From Spongilla lacustris (lineage: Eukaryota; Porifera; Demospongiae; Spongillida; Spongillidae), in the NCBI GenBank assembly GCA_949361645.1, contig OX442417.1, positions 9,578,815-9,642,814 of the forward strand: 64,000 bases of DNA, given 5' to 3'. A program made the translations under genes and the position numbers. The notes under the pieces were generated by a model. The model did no database searches and was not told the origin of the DNA. It worked only from the letters and a program-made list of their open reading frames with translations. Positions 1-13,596 of the stretch are shown here, piece after piece (positions within the stretch are counted from its first letter, which is position 1; each line of letters starts with the position of its first letter).

Positions 1-185
1 TTTGCCAGTAATGTTTTTAATTATGGCTGCCCGTACGGCCGTTGCTTAGTAGTCACTGTTCTCGAAGAATCTCGCGGTTAGCCTCCTTAAAAAGATACTA
101 CCTATGATAGAAGAGTGTTTTATGATGTTTGTTATGATATATGGTGTACTAGCTTGAAACCAATCGGCAGCTAACAAGACCCAAT

Positions 186-240
186 GGGCTATTCCATTAT
201 TTAATTATACACCCCTACAGATGACAATAAATGGTGTCCA

Positions 241-274
<34 letters not shown>

Positions 275-1624
275 ATAGGGAATATGTCCCGGGGGGTGGT
301 CATTTAGAGGCTGTCCCGGGGTGTCAGAAGGCATAATAGAAGCTTGTCCAGGGGGAGTGGAGCAACATACAAGCTTGTCTAGGGGGGTGGTGCAAAATAG
401 AAGCTTGTCCAGGGGGCATTTACAAGTCCAGAGGCGGATACAGGGGGGGGGTCCAGGGTGTCCGGACACCCCCCTTGGAACCGTTGATGAATATAATTAG
501 CTCACATCGCGCACATATAAATACGTAATAATACTGATTTCGTCACTCCATACACTAGTATGCAATCAAACCGAAACGTGCGTATTCACCAAATAGAACT
601 TTGCCTTGAATTGGAATAACTGTAGTACCGCTCCGCCCCCACCAACATCGTGTTAATTTGAACGAGCGTATTGTCGTAATCTCGAGCGCTGCTGCGCACC
701 GTTCATCAAAATCTTGTTAGAGCAACATTTCGTGAAAGAAATGTTGAAACAGGTACGCGCTAGTGTTAATGGTTACGACGATACGCTCGCTTAAACACGA
801 GCCATTTTTTTTGGTGTGGGCGGAGGGGGGTAATGATAATAATATTGTAGCTTTACAATGACGTAACATTTTGCGAAAGAGTTCACTTCAAGCAGACTGG
901 TGTAAACGCACATAATTTGATTATGTGTAGACAGTGTAGTTATACCAAGGTTATGCGTAGTAGATACAAGGTTTGTGTCGACAGTAGCCCATTGGTATTT
1001 ATACTTTTTAATGGGTAATACTTAGTCAAATTAAGGCCTATTGCATTAGGCTATACATCATATATCAGGGCCGTTTTTTAAAGTAAGTCGGCAGACTTGA
1101 TTTCAGTACTTATACAATGTATACATACATATATAAGTTGCCTAACTTAGCCCATGATTCGCTAAATACATGTACATTGTTTAATACATTAAAAGTGCAG
1201 CATCTGCCATTGACCCCCGGCTCAGCGGGCCTGTTTTAAAACGATTTCGAGATCGCGGTCCAGCTTCTGGGGCTCCGCCCCAGACCCCAGTATACATGAT
1301 GCACATGGGGGGACGGTATTAACGTATTTAAGTAATCCGCCATTGGTGTGGCACTTTTCGATACAAAAAACTCCTCGTGTTTTTAATACATTACTCGCCA
1401 AATTTTTCTGGGGCGGAGCCCCAGACCCCATTACTTTTATAGCGCCATCTCCCACCCCGCCCTTCATCAATATTCATATCGGACACCCCCCTCTCCGCAT
1501 TCCTCCGTCCGCCCCTGAAGTCTGTCCCAATAATATAAGTTTGTCCAGGGGTGCTTTTCTATATTGTCCCGGGGGGATAGGTTTGCCATCTGTAGGGGTG
1601 TACAGTTAAATAATGGAATAGCCC
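186..1624. mobile_element. Short-TIR non-autonomous element (GGGCTATTCC ends)
   Basis: The two ends are inverted copies of each other: GGGCTATTCCATTATTTAA at the left, and its reverse complement ending at 1624. The similarity continues through a shared segment containing TACACCCCTACAGATG. The flanks give a possible 3-bp target duplication, AAT (183-185 and 1625-1627). The inside is a degenerate minisatellite built on a TTGTCCAGGGGG motif and includes a run of about 33 G at 241-273. No transposase is present, so this is a MITE-like passenger. A second member of the family lies at 7.54-8.39 kb. Another element (429-1517) is nested inside. Confidence 0.65.
429..1517. mobile_element. Nested TIR element with 5-bp target duplication
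   Basis: The ends CAGAGGCGGAT (left) and its inverted partner, reading CAGGGGCGGAC from the right, are flanked by a perfect AAGTC repeat (424-428 and 1518-1522). Both ends also carry a GGGTGTCC motif close to the terminus. Removing the element restores a normal spacing of the surrounding TTGTCC minisatellite, which supports a real insertion. Internally there is a smaller inverted pair, CTGGGGCGGAGCCCCAG-like, at about 1265-1290 and 1405-1430. No coding capacity was found. The 5-bp duplication does not assign it to a superfamily. Confidence 0.6.
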
Positions 1625-2701
1625 AATTTAGGTGGAGTGAAGCGGGGAGGGATTCGAAGCCGTATATTGCGTATACTACGAAACAGTCGATGAAAACACC
1701 ATAGTTCTATCCCTTGTTGTTACATCTAAGGTCCAGACTTTTTAAAAGCCTTCGCTCACCCATGTTTTAGTACAAAAGGCAGGTACTAATTCGAAGCCGC
1801 TGGTGTTCGTTCCCGCTTTCCTTTCAATTAAAAACCAACGCTCGGGTCATAGCTCTATGCTACTAGAGCATATTGGTACTCGGAGCGTGTAACCGTGCGA
1901 CACATACTGGTTTTCTATATGTGTGCATATATATATGCACTTGGCGGTTAACCCGAATTAATTTTTAGTATATATATATGCACTGGCGTCTGGCGGTCAA
2001 AGAGTTAAATAAATATACACTAAAATCTCACATTTAGTGGTTGTAATAACTTAGGTAAGTTGGAATTATTAACATCAAACAAATGCAGCATGTGAATTAA
2101 TATCAAATGGGGATCTTTAATGTTAAGCTTCTCTATTTAATAATGTATTGTTTGTGGTTAATTTATTAAACATCCTGTACATGTACATGGTGTACAATTT
2201 GCATAACGTACAAACACACAACATCAATAACAAACCACAGCCTCTTCAGTGGGCAGGAGGTCATGATCTTTATTAATGATTCAATACTTCCATCTCCTAC
2301 ATTGGTGTTATACAGACTGGAGGGGTTCAGACAAGTGTGTGGAGACATAAAAGTTCTAATTGGCATGACATCATTTGGCCCATACATGTACTAGTACACA
2401 TTCAGTAAAATACATACTAAAGGCTTGTGAAAAACATGTACATCTGTAAGCGTATAGATAAATGCAGTTGTACAGTTACATTTGGACGATGATGTTTATC
2501 CTACACCAGACCTCTAGCCCTTAACATGCCTGCTGGTCACCCTTTGCTGGTTATTAAAGCAACATCTTTATGGTCTGCTCATGGTACACCAGTGTGCATG
2601 GCTTGGTAAGGAACATTTGAGCACACAAGTCAATATGACTACCTACATTTCAAGTATACATTACCGAGATGACCAAAGGCAACACTCACAATGATACTTA
2701 C
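1625..2701. other. Non-coding interval, nothing recognised
   Basis: No open frame, exon or repeat could be supported. It contains short TATATATGCAC repeats near 1925-1985 and ACATGTACATG motifs. Confidence 0.5.
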
Positions 2702-2785
2702 TACAGTTCTTGCAGATTGGACATATGAGGGGCTGCTTTTGAAAGTCCTTCAATGCCTGAATCTCCAATATTATTACTACCAAAG
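2702..2785 (-). CDS. LRR-encoding exon (84 bp, phase 2), NLR-type
   Basis: On the minus strand a TCTCCCTACAG acceptor precedes an 84-bp open segment, followed by the donor GTAAGT. Read in phase 2 it gives FGSNNIGDSGIEGLSK then AAPHMSNLQEL, a 28-residue ribonuclease-inhibitor-type leucine-rich repeat (pattern LxxLxFxxNNIGDxGI). It is the most divergent intact member of a family with relatives at 20.2, 30.5 and 35.0 kb: it has E-G-L where the others have A-S-F at exon positions 12-14. LRRs of this type form the C-terminal sensing half of NLR receptors. Whether this exon is still spliced to the receptor body at 38-46 kb, 32 kb upstream on the same strand, or belongs to another, possibly dead, paralogue cannot be decided here. 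Confidence 0.75.
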
Positions 2786-3822
2786 CTGTAGGGAGAAGCA
2801 GCAGATGTTAGCTACAGATGATAATACATAATAATGTCAACCCCATGTCATGCATTATAGCACTTTGTGTCATATGTGGCAAGATCAGGGACATGCTTAG
2901 GAGTACGCGGTGGACCATACCATCTTACTTGCCATGTGGCAAAGCCCAAGGTTGTGCTGGTTTAGCAATAATTGATAATTCATTTTTAAACAGGATATTA
3001 CTGGTTGTTTTAAAATGAACAATCTTAACTGACCGGTTATTTTTTAATATAATCACCCGAAACTTTAATCCCCAGGTAGCTTGCCCTTGTGGTAACCTGA
3101 CTCTCAGTGTACACAGGAATTACCACAAGTGCCCAGCACATGATCAGTTCATGCCTGTTTAATTAGACAGAATTATTTCACCACAAACACTTGATAAAGC
3201 TATTAAAACATGAGTGAGTTCTTATTGAATGCCAAATTTCTTGATAAGAGTACCAAATATAGTAACAGTGCATCCATGTCCAAAGAAAAGGTCACAATAT
3301 ATCTCCACAACAGCAGCCCTCTAAGGGGTGACCTTATGTATTTAGTACATGTAATACCTCATGACCCTTCTACCCATGAAACAAGTTTGAGGGACCTTGG
3401 GTCAGACATGCAGAGATTTGTAGAATTGGATATGAATAAATCACACTAAACCAATCTGATAATCTATGTTTCATTTATGTCCAAGGAATGGGTGTTATAG
3501 AGTAGTCTATCACACACATATGTACAAGGACAACTATTGCAAGCCCCCCTGGAGGTAAAGACCATTGTTGGCCAAACCCAAGACTAGTAAAGAGCCTATT
3601 ACAGTAGATATGTTTGTGACGGGTCTGCAGGGCCAGATCCATCCCTGATGGAAGTCAGGTTGTTGGCAATGTGTTTGTTAGCATTTGCTGGATTTCTAAG
3701 GTCTGATCAGCTTATTAAGCTTAATGCATGTTTATACAAGAAGCCTGATAAAGCCTTTAAAAACAAGAGTGAGTTTTTATTTATTTGCAAGAGTACGTAG
3801 TTAAAATTAATTTGTCCAAAGA
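2786..3822. other. Intron-like spacer related to the LRR blocks
   Basis: This lies upstream (minus sense) of the LRR exon. It shares short stretches, such as AGTAGTCTATCACACACAT near 3502, with spacers at 24.86 and 25.14 kb. It is therefore a diverged copy of the LRR-block intron. No gene was recognised; a 79-codon open frame at 3210-3449 has no recognisable features. Confidence 0.45.
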
Positions 3823-4175
3823 TATGTTGAGTGGAGGGGAAGGTATGTTTAGTGGAGGGGAGGGTATGTTGAGTGGAGGGGAGGGTATGTTGAGTGGAGG
3901 GGAGGGTATGTTGAGTGGAGGGGAGGGTATGTTGAGTGGAGGGGAGGGTATGTTGAGTGGAGGGGAGGGTATGTTGAGTGGAGGGGAGGGTATGTTGAGT
4001 GGAGGGGAGGGTATGTTGAGTGTATGTTGAGTGGAGGGGAGGGTATGTTGAGTGGAGGGGAGGGTATGTTGAGTGGAGGGGAGGGTATGTTGAGTGGAGG
4101 GGAGGGTACGTGTATGTTGAGTGGAGGGAAGGGTATGTTGAGTGGAGGGGAGGGTATGTTGAGTGGAGGGGAGAG
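3823..4175. repeat. 21-bp minisatellite, array 1
   Basis: About 16 copies of the unit TATGTTGAGTGGAGGGGAGGG. Near 4107 there is a variant unit containing TACGTGTATG and GGAAGGG. The same variant occurs in the array at 9.54-10.27 kb, which indicates that the two arrays are parts of one older array. Because the unit is 7 codons long, open frames appear on both strands; these are artefacts. Confidence 0.9.
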
Positions 4176-4177
4176 TA

Positions 4178-6532
4178 CAGTGTTCCACACTTAAAGCTTC
4201 CAAAACTAGATTGTTTGCTTTTTCAATTATAACTTTTTAACCATATAAGATGTTATCATGGGAATTGGATTTTCACATTCAGCCACCATTTCTACACAAA
4301 AAATGATCAATTCAATTACAATTACTAAGTAAAAAGAAAGATTAGTGAGACAGGAAGTATAAACGCTTTAAAACACTTTTTTGTAGTACAACTCCCGTGC
4401 AGAATGTAGTTAAGGGCTCAAAATTTTCTTGTGGATACTCCTTGGGGCTACCTATATATGTGGCACATTCGTTGGCTGAAGTCCATTTGGTTGTGAAGAT
4501 CTGTTCAGATTTATGCTTTTTTGGGGGGTGTTTTGCAGAATGTAACAGTTTGGACGAATTAGTTTGACTTAAGGGTTGAAAATTCTATTTTATGAGTGAA
4601 AGGGGTCTGGGGTATCCATATAATTTTTATGACAGTTTGGTATTGCCCTTAAAAAAGTATCGAAAGGCTAAAAGGTTGGAAAATTGAAGCCATTTTTTGT
4701 TCCGTTTTTAGGATTTCTCTGGATATCATAGTAAAACTCTAGCTCTGTTGTGTGATTTTGGGTTTGTACTTATGCCATTAAGTGCACTAAATGTAGAAAT
4801 GCTAAAAAAACTCAAAAATCATGAAATAGACTAAGAATTTTCTATGATATACGGAGAAATCCTAAAAACGGAACAAAAATGGCTTCAATTTTCCAACTTT
4901 TTCGCGTTTCAATACTTTTTTAAGGGCGATACCAAGCTGTCAAAAAAATATTAAAAATTATATGGATACCCCAGGCCCCTTTCATTCATAAAATAGAATT
5001 TTTAACCCTTAATGGTGCTAGTTCCGTACGGGGTATACCCCGTATATACGGGGTATACCCCGTGGAATTGTAAACGTCCAGGACATTGCAAATATTCAAC
5101 AACTGTTACAATAATGTAAAGGGATGGTTGAATAGTAAGGGTACACTATACCATAGTATAAATACTTTCCTACAATATGCGATGCTGCAAAAAGTTGAGC
5201 CAACTTTATCGGTAAAAAATTATACTCATCTGTTTAGCGGTTTTGTAATACTATAACATCTACACTCCATTCAGGCTCGTGTTTCAACGTGCGCATCTCT
5301 GTAACCGTGATTTCCATGACCGCGTCCACGTACGTTTTAGGAAAGAATAGGGTGTTCCAATACGACTTTGAAAACTGTACGTAGCAGCGTATACGGTTAC
5401 AGAAATGCGCTTGTTTATACAACTTTAAAGCCTTTTCATTTTGGTGGAGCAGAGTACAGTAGTATCGCTCGTATAATTCTATGCATTTATGACACACATG
5501 ACACTTTTTTTTCGTTTACTAAACGTTTACTTTTGTTTAGTCATAATAAGTCACTTACATGAAGCGCGACTCGTTTTTTTTGAACAAGAAACGATTCTAC
5601 CTATACATAACGTGCCAACTTATGCACATTGCACCAGAAAGTAACGGCCGGTCAGTTTAAATAAGTTCAATATAGCGAAGCACAGGTGCCGTCATTTTGT
5701 TGTTGATCGAAAATAGTACTGGATGCATGGTGGCTACAATAACTGTCAAAACCACAAAACGACTGAATATAGTTAATACACTAACAGCAAGCGGAGTACC
5801 TAAGGGTTTTTAATTTACCATCGCTGCTGGGTATAACTATTAATAATATTTTTATCACCATAAAAAAGTGTAATGTATGTGTGTTACACCAATATATAAA
5901 TCTTTGCTCTAACTTGATTTGGCAGGGTGTGGTTAACGTAGAAATGGTAACCATACAAAGATCTTTAAAAACACGTATGTTTACGGCAGTTCAGTATTTT
6001 AATGCAAAAGAATTAAAAGCTGAAATTATGCATAAAAGTACATAACCCTAAGCCTCACATTCGCTAAAAGTTAGGGTAAAATCAGAAGTATGGTTTGTAT
6101 GTTTCATGCCACTTGTTGTATACCCCGTAATTTCGGGGTATACCCCGGAACGGAAGAGATTAAGTCAAACTAATTAAACACCCCCCAAAAAAGCATAAAT
6201 CTGAACAGATCTTCACAACCAAATTGACTTCAGCCAACGAATGTGCCACATATATAGGTAGCCCCAAGGAGTATCCAGGAAAAAAAAATTTCAGCCCTTA
6301 ACTACATTCTGCACTGGAGTTGTACTGCAAAAAGGTGTTTTAAAGCGTTTATACTTCCTGTCTCACCAATCTTTCTTTTTACTTAGTAATTGTAATTGAA
6401 TTGATCATTCTTGTGTAGAAATGGTGGCTGAATGTGAAAATCTAATTTCCATGATCACATCTTAAATGGTTAAAAAGTTATAATTGAAAAAGCAAAAAAT
6501 TCAGTTCTGGATGCTTTAAGTGTGGAACACTG
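4178..6532. mobile_element. TA-target (Tc1/mariner-type) foldback element
   Basis: The ends are inverted repeats starting CAGTGTTCCACACTTAAAGC, bounded by TA on both sides (4176-4177 and 6533-6534). The arms are alike for roughly 390 bp (4178-4570 versus 6160-6532). A TA target and CAGTG ends fit the Tc1/mariner superfamily. No transposase frame was seen. The left arm is interrupted by a second palindromic insertion (4573-5008). The centre (about 5013-6160) carries GGGGTATACCCCG palindromes at both ends, so the element is composite. It sits exactly at the end of minisatellite array 1. Confidence 0.7.
4573..5008. mobile_element. Palindromic TTAA-target insertion
   Basis: A 436-bp imperfect palindrome starts GGGTTGAAAATTCTATTTTA and ends with its reverse complement. 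It is flanked by TTAA on both sides (4569-4572 and 5009-5012). TTAA duplications are typical of piggyBac-type elements, so it is best described as a piggyBac-like MITE nested in the 4178-6532 element. No coding sequence. Confidence 0.65.
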
Positions 6533-7543
6533 TACAGTGCCGTCCACCCACAAGTTCACACTCGCGCGCGCTCGACTCGCACTCGACACGCGCTCGACTC
6601 GCGCGCGACTCGATCGAGTGCAATAATGTCTCGCGCGCCTTAACTCAAAGCAAAACAGCTGGAACAAAAACTTATACTATTAATAGAACTAACGTAATCA
6701 TCTGTAGGTATGCTGCAAATAGTTATTTGAGTGACGCTCGCAACAGCACGCGTATCGAGGGCTAATTGCACTCGCTAATTGACTCGCGCGCGACTCGCGC
6801 ACGGCTGTCTGCTCTCATTGAACGCGTGGAAATTAGGCCCTACGCCCAGAAATTTTGAAATGGTTTTGAAGCCCCATAGCAACGGACTTGACAACCGATG
6901 TCCTTAGGAATGTGCTGTGTAAAACGTACAAGAAATGTAGTAAGCAGTTTAACGCTGCACCACAAGTTACAAGCACCATTGACCCTTTTATATAGCAGAA
7001 ATCAAATTGCCTTATCTTATGAACCGTTGGCTTTTGCGCTCGAAAGCAAAGGTACTCCTTGCGGGGAACGGTGACCTTGTGGATTCAATAAACGATACTG
7101 ACGCTCGGACACAAGAACTGAGCAAAAACCAACTATTGTGATAAAGTAAGTAGAATGTCCTATTTGTTTTTAGTAAAAGCTAGTGCTAACGAATTTTCTG
7201 AAATGGTTTTAAAGCCTCTTGAAATCGGCCCTTTTCATCGTAATGTAGGCCTACGTACGGATATGTATGCATCGGTATGTATTAATCTAACAGAATTGCT
7301 ACTAATTAAAATTGGTTTCAGAACGTATTGTCACATGGCATAGATAGCCCAATGGAGCTTTACATATCTGTGGTACTGAGTAGCATGCATATACACACAT
7401 TAATGATGAGCTTTTGACTCCTTGTTGGAGGAGGGAATGGCAGCAACCAATTGTGGCTCTTATCTCTAAAAAAAAAAAAAAACAGAATTAATGGTCTTTA
7501 ACAATGCATTGCAGTTGCTTCACTTTGAATAAATCGACTCATA

Positions 7544-8391
<848 letters not shown>

Positions 8392-9540
8392 ATTGTGTGG
8401 AGGTGGTCTTCTAGTGTATGCATTTTGAAGGGCAGTTTTCCCCATGCACCTGTTGCTGCTACCCACTTGCATTGGTGCATACCAGTGCATTGCATTGGAG
8501 CTCAGGGGGCTGTGTCAGAAGGCAGGAAGAAAGCTGACTGACACTTCAGCTGGTTGAAAATAGTCTGGCTTGTAAGAGGTGGACAATGATCATGAGAGAA
8601 GAATGGAGATGGGGCAATCTTTCAAAGTGCTATGAACCTGTTGGGTGTGACTCGGACCTTTGGTTGGCAGCCTCTGCCAACAGTTGACCTCCTCATATGT
8701 CCTAGCTCGAAGTGCGCACACACCTGCATAGTGATTTTGTGTATTATGAAGTCATAGCAGTTATTTATTTTGAAAAAGTGCATTTACCTTGCATGCATTC
8801 TTCATTGGTATGTATATTTGCCACTGAAATGGCATTATACAACACCTGTGATGTATCTCCTTTGTCAAAGGACGGTTCTTTGCATAGAATGCTTACAGTT
8901 GAGGCAGTGAGGCCAAAGGCAATAAGCAAATTATCTGCAATGTTTTGCAATCATAGCTGCATGGCAATTTGCTTCTATTTGCGCATTTTAGCCGCTGCCC
9001 ACACACTCTGCAGTGCTCGGGCTCATAGTGCATGTGGTGTATATAACACGTACATACATATATAACGAGAATCGTATCATGAAATACGATCGCGTTGTTT
9101 GGGACGACAGAAAATTCGTTAGTACTTAAAAACTGAGAATTCTAACAGCCACATCTCTCTTACTCATCGGTGTTGTAAGCTTACCTTCTGGATTAGTGCA
9201 CGAAGTCCACTGTACTGAATTTAGTACCCACCCCTCCAAAATGATTGCCGCGTGGAGTTCTGTAAACACCTTGCGCATACCATTGCCGTATGACATGGAG
9301 TGTGTATGTAAAGTCTTGAAAACATAAAAATGAGTGTGGTGTTCGAATCCTTTTTCATATTTGATTTGCTGGTTTTACTGAGGTTTTACGAGCTTCGAAA
9401 CACGGGTACACAGTAATGAGGTGTTTCTTTTCAATTATGGACATACATACCGTACGTTCTAATTGTAAAACCTAGTTTCCAGCCGCATACAGCCGTGCGC
9501 GCTCGACTCGCATACGCGCGCGCGCGAGTGTGAACTTGTG

Positions 9541-10272
9541 GGTGGAGGGGAGGGTATGTTGAGTGGAGGGGAGGGTATGTTGAGTGGAGGGGAGGGTATG
9601 TTGAGTGGAGGGGAGGGTATGTTGAGTGGAGGGGAGGGTATGTTGAGTGGAGGGGAGGGTATGTTGAGTGGAGGGGAGGGTATGTTGAGTGGAGGGGGGT
9701 ATGTTGAGTGGAGGGGAGGGTATGTTGAGTGGAGGGGAGGGTACGTGTATGATGAGTGGAGGGAAGGGTATGTTGAGTGGAGGGGAGGGTATGTTGAGTG
9801 GAGGGGAGGGTATGTTGAGTAGAGGGGAGGGTATGTTGAGTGGAGGGGAGGGTACGTGTATGTTGAGTGGAGGGAAGGGTATGTTGAGTGGAGGGGAGGG
9901 TATGTTGAGTGGAGGGGAGGGTATGTTGAGTGGAGGGGAGGGTATGTTGAGTGGAGAGGAGGGTATGTTGAGTGGAGGGGAGGGTATGTTGAGTGGAGGG
10001 GAGAGTATGTTGAGTGGAGGGGAGGGTATGTTGAGTGGAGGGGAGGGTATGTTGAGTGGAGGGGAGGGTATGTTGAGTGGAGGGGAGGGTATGTTGAGTG
10101 GAGGGGAGGGTATGTTGAGTGGAGGGGAGGGTATGTTGAGTGGAGGGGAGGGTATGTTGAGTGGAGGGGAGGGTATGTTGAGTGGAGGGGAGGGTATGTT
10201 GGTGGAGGGTATGTTGAGTGGAGGGGAGGGTAGGTTGAGTGGAGTGGAGGGTATGTTGAGTGGAGGAGAGGG
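9541..10272. repeat. 21-bp minisatellite, array 2
   Basis: About 34 copies of the same TATGTTGAGTGGAGGGGAGGG unit as array 1. The TACGTGTATG variant occurs twice (about 9742 and 9853). The sequence following the array (TATCAGTGGGACCCCTTAAT, then a (CA)n tract) recurs after array 3 at 23.2 kb, so the array belongs to a duplicated block. Frames of up to 303 codons over the array are artefacts. Confidence 0.9.
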
Positions 10273-10431
10273 GTATTTGTACTATATCAGTGGGACCCCT
10301 TAATGACATAACTGCCCCAAGTCTGATTAGTGACAACATCAAACACTACACAAACCTAAAAGTAAAACAGTTGGATGTTACAAGAACTTGAATATGCATG
10401 TTGTCTATCCTTGCACAAAACACACTTACAT

Positions 10432-10469
<38 letters not shown>

Positions 10470-12064
10470 CCAGACACACACCAGGGTTCCTACATTTTCA
10501 TGAAATATTTTTTCCAAAACTTTTCATACATATTAAAGCACATTTCAAAACCAGGTTGAGTACATCGTTTATAAATATATGATACCATAAGTGTGATTTG
10601 ACATATATAAGCAATATTAAGCTAGGCACTGCTAAGCACTTTTCATCTGTTGTGTCTTAAGACTATAAAGAGCTGCTTCTGTCTTCTGAAGCGTGCCGTA
10701 TATGTAGTGGATTTTACTTGGCTGCTAACTACTGAAATAATCTTTCCTTTAATATATATTTTGTTTTTCCTTCCCTTCATATTCGTCTGATGAATCAAAA
10801 AGTTCAGTTCTAATGGATTCAGCCCTCTTATTGAGTCCTCTTTCATCTAAGGCTGCCTTTTGTTTTCAACTTTTCCCCCCTCTTCCTTGTTTCTCTCCTC
10901 ATCCAAATACATGTATGCATAGTATTTCTGCTTACCACTTGACACAGAAAGCAATAATTCTTTTGTTATGCATAAAAAGTCTCTGCACTCCTTACACAAG
11001 TGATTGGTTATTGCTCTATGTGCTATAACTGTGTGTGTGTCCATATTATCAGAAATTGTTTGTTTATGGAAAATCCTCGCTCTACTGATGCCTGCCCATG
11101 TGAAAATAATAGCAAATTTTCTTTGACACCCACAGGCCTAGCTGTTCCAGGAACAAATAAAGCAAAATATGAATTTGACCTTAAACTGTCTTATACATCA
11201 CATTTACTATCTTTCAACTAGATTAAAAAAAAAAAAACACAATTGCTTAGTTGGTTATGCACTGATCATTCATGAATTCTAATTCGTAGCTGCGAATCCA
11301 TGGCTTCATAAAACAGCAAACTATAATTCTTTACTATTTTTACTTTTGCTATATTAAGTGATTTAAAATATGGGGTAATGCCAAATGTTGTTAGGTAAGC
11401 ACATTAACATTTAGATGCAATTGCACTGTCTGGAAGAAAGCTCCTACACCTTCACAGCTTTTAAAAGACTGGTGCTTTTGGATACACTTAATTGCCCGTA
11501 ATTATTCAGCAGACAACTCCATATTTCCAGAAGCAAATGTTCTATGCTTAATGATCCTGTAAGAATCATACTCCTATATGAAGCAGTACAATAGATGGAG
11601 AGTGAAATTGGAATCCTGTATCACTGTCAATAAAATAGTGATCAATTTTGGGTCCCGTTCTACCCCTTTAGCATGGCTAAGGAGAGCAGCTTTGCCCATT
11701 GTTTGGATCACGAAGGATTTATGGCCCACCAAACATATGGCCCTGTGATTATCAGCAGCACATATTGCCACCCAGTCCTTCAATCCATTGTCAGTGGTCC
11801 ATTAACATTCATTATTGAAAGTGCAAACATGTGGCATGTTTGCACTGTAAGTGAACGTGAGGAAGGCATCAATATTTTCAAGCTGATTGACAAAATAGAC
11901 ATTGGAAACTATAACTATATGTCTTTTGGAGAACAAAAATAAAGTTAAGACTAGTGTGTTGTGTGTGGGGATGAGAAATAATTCAGTCACGTGGATAAAT
12001 AGAATTTGTTACGCAGGAGTCATGTGCTTTTCAACAAGTCAGTACTTGCGAGTAAATAAAGCCT
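10273..12064. other. Non-coding interval with short (CA)n tract
   Basis: The first ~190 bp are homologous to 23,200-23,330 and to 24,600-24,740 (minisatellite-adjacent block DNA). A (CA)n tract occupies 10,435-10,464. The remaining 1.6 kb has no supported gene; its open frames are under 90 codons and lack recognisable domains. Confidence 0.5.
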
Positions 12065-12285
12065 GCCTGGTTCACAATATGACCCAAGTGCCCGCGATGC
12101 GACGCGATCGTGATGGGTTGATGCAGGAATAGAAATATTATTTTCTATTCCTGCGAAAGCGACGTCACAGCGATAAACCACACCTAAGCCACGCCCGATA
12201 CTAGTTGGTTATTCAGAAATGATTGCCTAAGATTCATCACGTAGCATCACGGGCACTGACACTTGCATCAAATTGTGAACCAGGC
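12065..12285. mobile_element. 221-bp MITE, GCCTGGTTCACAAT ends
   Basis: The termini are GCCTGGTTCACAAT and its reverse complement ATTGTGAACCAGGC. Subterminal inverted similarity also exists (GTGCCCGCGATGC against GCATCACGGGCAC), and a perfect central hairpin, AGGAATAGAAA...TTTCTATTCCT, sits at about 12,125-12,153. The target duplication is not clear. No coding capacity. Confidence 0.65.
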
Positions 12286-13143
12286 TTTAGATGGCACAGC
12301 GTGTGGGTACTTGCGTGTTTTACGCCCGTGTTAAACTCTTTGCGTGTGCGAGAGACCACTGCATGGGACTCGTAATAACTTGTATGCATGCGTATCACAT
12401 ATACCCCTGTCTACTGCCATTACATATGCACACATAGAATGTTACTTTACAGTGCTGACAACAAATTAAGCACTTCCAAATTGACTAATTATTAAGAAGT
12501 GCAAGCACATACTAACAACACTTTATAAAAATCCAAAACTTTTCCAAAACCTTTTGTCACAGTACAATATTTCATAACTTTTCCAGGCCCTTGAAAAGGC
12601 TAAATGAAATAACAATTGCAGGATTCCGAAACCCGTAGGAACCCACTACACAACAAAGCCCCCTGTTTGTTTTTTGTTTGTGGCAATGTGATTATAGTGC
12701 AGTGTGTAAGTATATGTGTGTGTGCATATCAGAAAGAAAAGCTTTATTGGAACCTAGGTTCTACCGTAGGTTCCACACAGGATTTGTGCAATATCATGAA
12801 ATTATGACCTGCATATAAGGCCACTTCAATAAAATGGTTGAATATCTTCCTCAAGAGTGATGTGGGTGGGGCAGGTTATTAAAATTTTCAGACTTACTAA
12901 CCAACCAATTCATTAAAATAGACTTTTTAAAATTTTAACTAAATACACATGCACTGTAATTAATGGATAGTTGAAAAATTCAATTGCAATATGACTAATT
13001 TACGTCTGTAGTAGTCATTTTCCATACTTGTGTACTCGAGGTAAGTCTTTACAAAAGAAATACAATCTAAACAATACACACAGCCATTTATATTGCCAGT
13101 GAAGGTAACAAATGACATATTTGAAAACGCATGTACACAACTG
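12286..13143. other. Non-coding interval, nothing recognised
   Basis: No exon, repeat family or transposon end could be supported in this stretch. Confidence 0.5.
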
Positions 13144-13596
13144 TTCTTATCCGTGTCCCATACGAGCTCATTAAAATGTGGTTAATGTTCTAATCCCTAT
13201 TTTGTGAAGATGATAACATACCAATATATTTTTTAGCTGTTCTATATTCAGTTGGGCACTACAAAACGTCAATGCGCACTATTGAGGGATGTTTTTTATT
13301 AGCCCACTAAAGTCGCACATCTCACGGTTTCTTTGTTTTTGTTTTGGCATTCCTGAAACACTTGAACGGCAAGCCGTTTTTCTCGAGAAAATGCCTGAGA
13401 AAAGGGTGTGAAATGCACCTTGTTGTAAAGATAGATCATTGCACGTTTTAAAAATGCCTAGCTTATGTGCAGACTTATTTTCTGAAGCGAGAACAAAACC
13501 CTTTACCCTGGACTAGCGAATCATGAATAAAGCGGTATCACGTGCGCTCATGCTGCAATAGAAGCGAATGGAAATTTCTTCATGTCAAGTGCAATA

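Noticed and set aside
1640..1800. GGGATTCGAAGCC and AATTCGAAGCC, resembling tRNA B boxes
   Set aside because: No matching T-stem, anticodon arm or acceptor stem could be folded around either.
3781..4203. Repeat peptide frames on both strands
   Set aside because: Same 21-bp minisatellite artefact as array 2.
9431..10342. 303-codon open frame, one of the longest in the window
   Set aside because: It lies over the 21-bp minisatellite; unit length is divisible by three, so frames stay open on both strands. No domain and no splice support.
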